This document shows positions 4,968-7,977 of a DNA stretch of 7,977 nucleotides, piece by piece. Below the pieces are notes generated by a model. It had not been told where the DNA came from. It did not search any database and saw only the letters and a list, made by a program, of their open reading frames with translations. Both the position numbers and the translations under genes were made by a program. Each line of letters opens with the position of its first letter. Within the stretch, counting starts at the first letter, position 1. The stretch comes from Collinsella sp. (GTDB taxonomy: Bacteria > Actinomycetota > Coriobacteriia > Coriobacteriales > Coriobacteriaceae), in assembly GCA_020025115.1 (NCBI GenBank), contig JAHHSP010000051.1, positions 1 to 7,977 on the forward strand. Direction: 5' to 3'.

Positions 4968-7900
4968 ATGGAGTTGGGGTTAAGACGCGTCGGTGCGATG
5001 CTCGGCATGGCGGTGGTCGTTGCGCTGGGCGTTCAGGTGCTGGGAATGCAGTTGGCATGGGCCGGTGTTCGGGCGGCGTCCGGTCTTGATAACGTCGAGA
5101 TAAGTTGGGACGGTTTGACGTTTAAGGCTGATTTGGACCTTGATGCAAAGACCGCCTGCGTGACGGATATCGTTGATCCCGATGTGCCGACCGAGGTTGC
5201 CATACCCGCTTCGCTCGAACACGATGGCGAGGCTTATGCCGTTACGGAGGTCGTGTTCACTCGGAGCAATGAACGCGAGCATGTTGTCGGCCTGACGCTT
5301 CCCGATACGTTGACGGACCTCAACAACTCGAATTTCCGCAAGTTTCCCAATATTACCGAGATGGTCATTCCCGGTTCCGTCAAGGTGTTCGACGGCAGCT
5401 TTCAGAACATGAAGAATCTCGTGAGTCTCACGTTTGGTGAGGGAGTCGAGGAGATCGCGGCGAATTCGATGCTCCGCGGGTGCGATGCACTTACCACACT
5501 CACTCTGCCCGAGAGTCTGAAACGGATTTCCAAGCCGGCTTCCTTCGCCGGAGCCGCCGCGCTTGAGAAGATCGTATTGCCTGAGGGGGTCGAAGTCGCG
5601 GAAGGAAGCCTCTTGTCCGACTGCACGTCGCTCAAGGGCATCGAGCTGCCCTCATCGATGACCAAGATTCCATCGAATATGTTCAGCGACTGCACCGCAC
5701 TTACGACGGTTGTCGCGAAGGCCCCGGTCACCTCTGTGGGGTCGGGTGCGTTCAGCGGTTGTTCCGCCCTCGTCGAGATTCCCAGCCTCTCAAGGGTCAC
5801 CGATATCGGGAGTTACGCGTTTCACGAGTGCGGAGCCCTGACCGGGCCCGTCGACCTGTCGAGGGTTTCCACGATGGGGGAGAAGGCGTTTTACAACTGC
5901 GGCAGGCTTGTTGGGGATATTGACTTGTCCGGCTTGAGCGTAGTTCCCGCACAGGCGTTCTCCTATGACGGGGGCATCACCTCCGTTCGGTTGAGCGACG
6001 AGTTGACCAAGATCGGAACCTGGGCGTTCTTGGGCACGGGTCTCAGCGAAGTGGCCCTTCCCGACACCCTCACCTCAATCGGGACGTATGCGTTTTGGAA
6101 GGCCGGCGGCCTGGGTGGCACGGTGAGGATTCCCGACGCCGTGACAAGCGTGGGGGCACATGCCTTCGAAGATACCGTGGTCGAGCGTTTCGAGATCGGG
6201 GAGGGGTTGAGAGAACTCGACGCCTCCGCCATCGCATCGACGGCACTTAAAGAGGTCACGTTTGACAACAGTAAAGATGATGTGACGATCAAAGGCGCTC
6301 TTCCCGAGGGCGTCGCCGTTTCGTACGCGCAGCCCTCGATCGAGGATTCGGTGGGAGATACGATCTCTGAAGAGGCTGGATCTCCCACCTTGCAGAAGGC
6401 GGTGAATGAGGCTGCCAAGAATGGCGGAGTTGTCAACATCGAGAAGAACATCAAGCTCAAAACCCCCGTCAGCATTCCCAGAGGCAAAACCGTCACCATC
6501 GCCTCTGACGATTCGTTCCAGATCGCGGGTGTCGAGCAGCCGGGCGACATCAAGAACCTCTTCGTGGTGGAAGAGGGCGGATCGCTTGTGGTGGGCGGTG
6601 ATGTGACCCTCTCCGGTCGTTACAACACCGGTAGCGTCGTTCTTGCGAACGGCGCGTTCGAGCTTGCGGGCAATGCCGTGGTGACGGCGTCGAAGTTGCA
6701 GGACGATCGAGCAAACGGCTTGGAGGCGACGGGTGTCGGCGTGATCGATGCGCGCGGTGAGAAGGCGTCGATCAAGGTGACTGGCGGTTCGATTTCGGGA
6801 AACGCGCTGGTGGGCAACGGCATGGCTTACAGCGGCATCGTACGTGTGAGCGAGGGCGCCAGCTTCGAGATGAGCGGCGGTGAGATTTGCAAGAACAGGG
6901 CGCTGAATGCATCTGCGCTCAGCTCATCTTCGGGAGTCTTGCTGTACGGCGATGCGCGTGCCGATATTTCCGGCGGATGCATCTCGGATAATGTCGCGCA
7001 TCGCGGTTCCGCCGTCATGCTATTCGGCAATGCGGCCGATGCCCGCACGTCGCTTACGCTTTCGGGCGAGGCCGTGCTTTCCGGAAACACCTGCACCTCT
7101 ACCGGGAAGGTTGTGGGTTCGGGGGCCGTTCACGTCGAGGACAACGCGGAATTCATGATGACGGGAGGGACCATCACCGGCAACAGCGGGGTCCAAGGTG
7201 CCGGCGTATGCGTCGTCGACGGCAATCTGCAGAACGCGCAGCCCGAATATCGCACCGCATTCACCATGACGGGCGGATCCATTTCCAAGAACACCGGCTC
7301 CACCGGCGGCGGTGTGTACTCTTATAGCAACGGGGTCGAGCTCACCGCCGGTGCGATTACCGATAACACTGCTCATAACATGGGCGGCGGCGTGTATTGC
7401 GAGGGCAACTACGACTACTACAGCACATTGCACATCTCCAATGCCCTAATCTCCGGCAACACCGCCCGCCAGGGCGGGGGCATGTGGTTTTGCGCCACGG
7501 GGGAGGTCACGGCCCACGCGACCGGCGGCGCCGCGATCTTCGACAATACGGCTCGCGATGCAGACGGACAGAAAGCGGCAGGCGATGACTTCGTGTTTTC
7601 CGCTCGAGAGGCGGAAGGGCATCCTGCAACGCTTGCGAATCGCCTGTTGGGCGGTGGTTCGGTCGCGTGGTACGAGGACGGTGGCGTCTACCTGCCCTCG
7701 ACGGACGTGTATCCGACTACTTCGGAAGCGACGCCGCGCTACGGTGCCGAGGGCGCCTCGACCGAGCCGGTGGACGTCTCGAACAGCGTCAAGTGCCTCG
7801 CGCTCAAGGCGGTGCCGCTTTCCGAGGAGGTAAAGAAGCTCGCCGAGGATGAGGCTGAGATGGTCATCGTCGGCAATACCGCCGACAAGGGCGGCGGCAT

Positions 7901-7977
7901 AGGATCAAACGGCGGTGTCGAGATCGGAGACGAGTCCGTGATCGGAGTCACGGTCGACAAGGCGTGGAAGGGCGACA
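4968..7977 (+). CDS. Large secreted BspA-type LRR / beta-helix / Cna-B surface protein (partial)
   Basis: The frame is open for 1003 codons and runs off the window, so the C-terminus is missing. Residues 1-32 are a signal peptide: basic start (LRRVG), hydrophobic core (MLGMAVVVALGVQVLGM) and a cleavage site after LAWA (32), or after VRA (36). About 106-440 are BspA/TpLRR-type leucine-rich repeats, seen as recurring 'L..I.LP..[LV]..I...AF..C..L' units (for example LTSIGTYAFWKAGGLGG). From about 472 a pectate-lyase-like beta-helix begins (LQKAVNEAAKNGGVVNI), with short rungs of the form 'TGGSISGN' starting near 605, 635, 668, 730, 767, 792 and 822, often ending in GGGVY. After a linker a late rung-like segment (NTADKGGGIGSNGG, about 970) precedes VTVDKAWKGD (994-1003), which matches the first strand of a Cna-B fold. 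By family this is a cell-surface adhesin or stalk protein, likely exported by Sec and anchored by an LPXTG-type signal beyond the window. Ligand is unknown. Codon use is less biased than in groEL. Confidence 0.9.
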   Translation, partial: MELGLRRVGAMLGMAVVVALGVQVLGMQLAWAGVRAASGLDNVEISWDGLTFKADLDLDAKTACVTDIVDPDVPTEVAIPASLEHDGEAYAVTEVVFTRSNEREHVVGLTLPDTLTDLNNSNFRKFPNITEMVIPGSVKVFDGSFQNMKNLVSLTFGEGVEEIAANSMLRGCDALTTLTLPESLKRISKPASFAGAAALEKIVLPEGVEVAEGSLLSDCTSLKGIELPSSMTKIPSNMFSDCTALTTVVAKAPVTSVGSGAFSGCSALVEIPSLSRVTDIGSYAFHECGALTGPVDLSRVSTMGEKAFYNCGRLVGDIDLSGLSVVPAQAFSYDGGITSVRLSDELTKIGTWAFLGTGLSEVALPDTLTSIGTYAFWKAGGLGGTVRIPDAVTSVGAHAFEDTVVERFEIGEGLRELDASAIASTALKEVTFDNSKDDVTIKGALPEGVAVSYAQPSIEDSVGDTISEEAGSPTLQKAVNEAAKNGGVVNIEKNIKLKTPVSIPRGKTVTIASDDSFQIAGVEQPGDIKNLFVVEEGGSLVVGGDVTLSGRYNTGSVVLANGAFELAGNAVVTASKLQDDRANGLEATGVGVIDARGEKASIKVTGGSISGNALVGNGMAYSGIVRVSEGASFEMSGGEICKNRALNASALSSSSGVLLYGDARADISGGCISDNVAHRGSAVMLFGNAADARTSLTLSGEAVLSGNTCTSTGKVVGSGAVHVEDNAEFMMTGGTITGNSGVQGAGVCVVDGNLQNAQPEYRTAFTMTGGSISKNTGSTGGGVYSYSNGVELTAGAITDNTAHNMGGGVYCEGNYDYYSTLHISNALISGNTARQGGGMWFCATGEVTAHATGGAAIFDNTARDADGQKAAGDDFVFSAREAEGHPATLANRLLGGGSVAWYEDGGVYLPSTDVYPTTSEATPRYGAEGASTEPVDVSNSVKCLALKAVPLSEEVKKLAEDEAEMVIVGNTADKGGGIGSNGGVEIGDESVIGVTVDKAWKGD

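Noticed and set aside
5963..6553. Minus-strand frame (196 codons) within the surface-protein gene
   Set aside because: It is a shadow of the plus-strand frame, which has a signal peptide and clear repeat motifs over its whole length.

Overview
The window looks like a chromosomal segment of a high-GC, anaerobic, host-associated actinobacterium, most likely of the class Coriobacteriia (Collinsella/Olsenella-like). This is inference. It rests on the strongly C/G-ending codons of groES/groEL, the traces of a PRD-type sugar-system regulator, and a large secreted protein that combines BspA-type leucine-rich repeats, a beta-helix and the apparent start of a Cna-B domain. No 16S rRNA or other phylogenetic marker beyond GroEL is present.

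Layout: (1) 7-1641 (+) is an Amidohydrolase_3 (YtcJ-like) metal-dependent hydrolase. (2) 1642-2039 is a 398-bp non-coding stretch. It holds a 49-bp tandem repeat in three copies, a 30-bp echo of the upstream hydrolase gene, and the control region and leader of groES. (3) 2040-2327 groES and 2459-4096 groEL form the classical chaperonin operon, with a structured 131-bp spacer. (4) 4097-4388 is non-coding and rich in inverted repeats, ending in a very clear bidirectional terminator. (5) 4389-4760 (-) holds decayed coding material: a helix-turn-helix start of a BglG/LicR-like antiterminator, a frame-shifted PRD-like scrap, and a 28-codon acidic ORF. (6) 4761-4967 is the divergent intergenic region. 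(7) 4968 to the window end (+) is one uninterrupted reading frame of 1003 codons that runs off the edge. It encodes a secreted, cell-surface adhesin-like protein and is the largest gene here.

GroES and GroEL work together as the folding machine. The other genes have no evident functional link to them. The surface protein and the regulator remnant, together with the repeats around them, suggest a variable stretch beside a conserved housekeeping operon. I do not see a convincing undescribed multi-gene system. The points most worth a second look are the 49-bp repeat with the adjacent hydrolase echo, the apparently CIRCE-less groES control region with a paired direct repeat, the nested inverted repeat after groEL, and the decayed PRD regulator.
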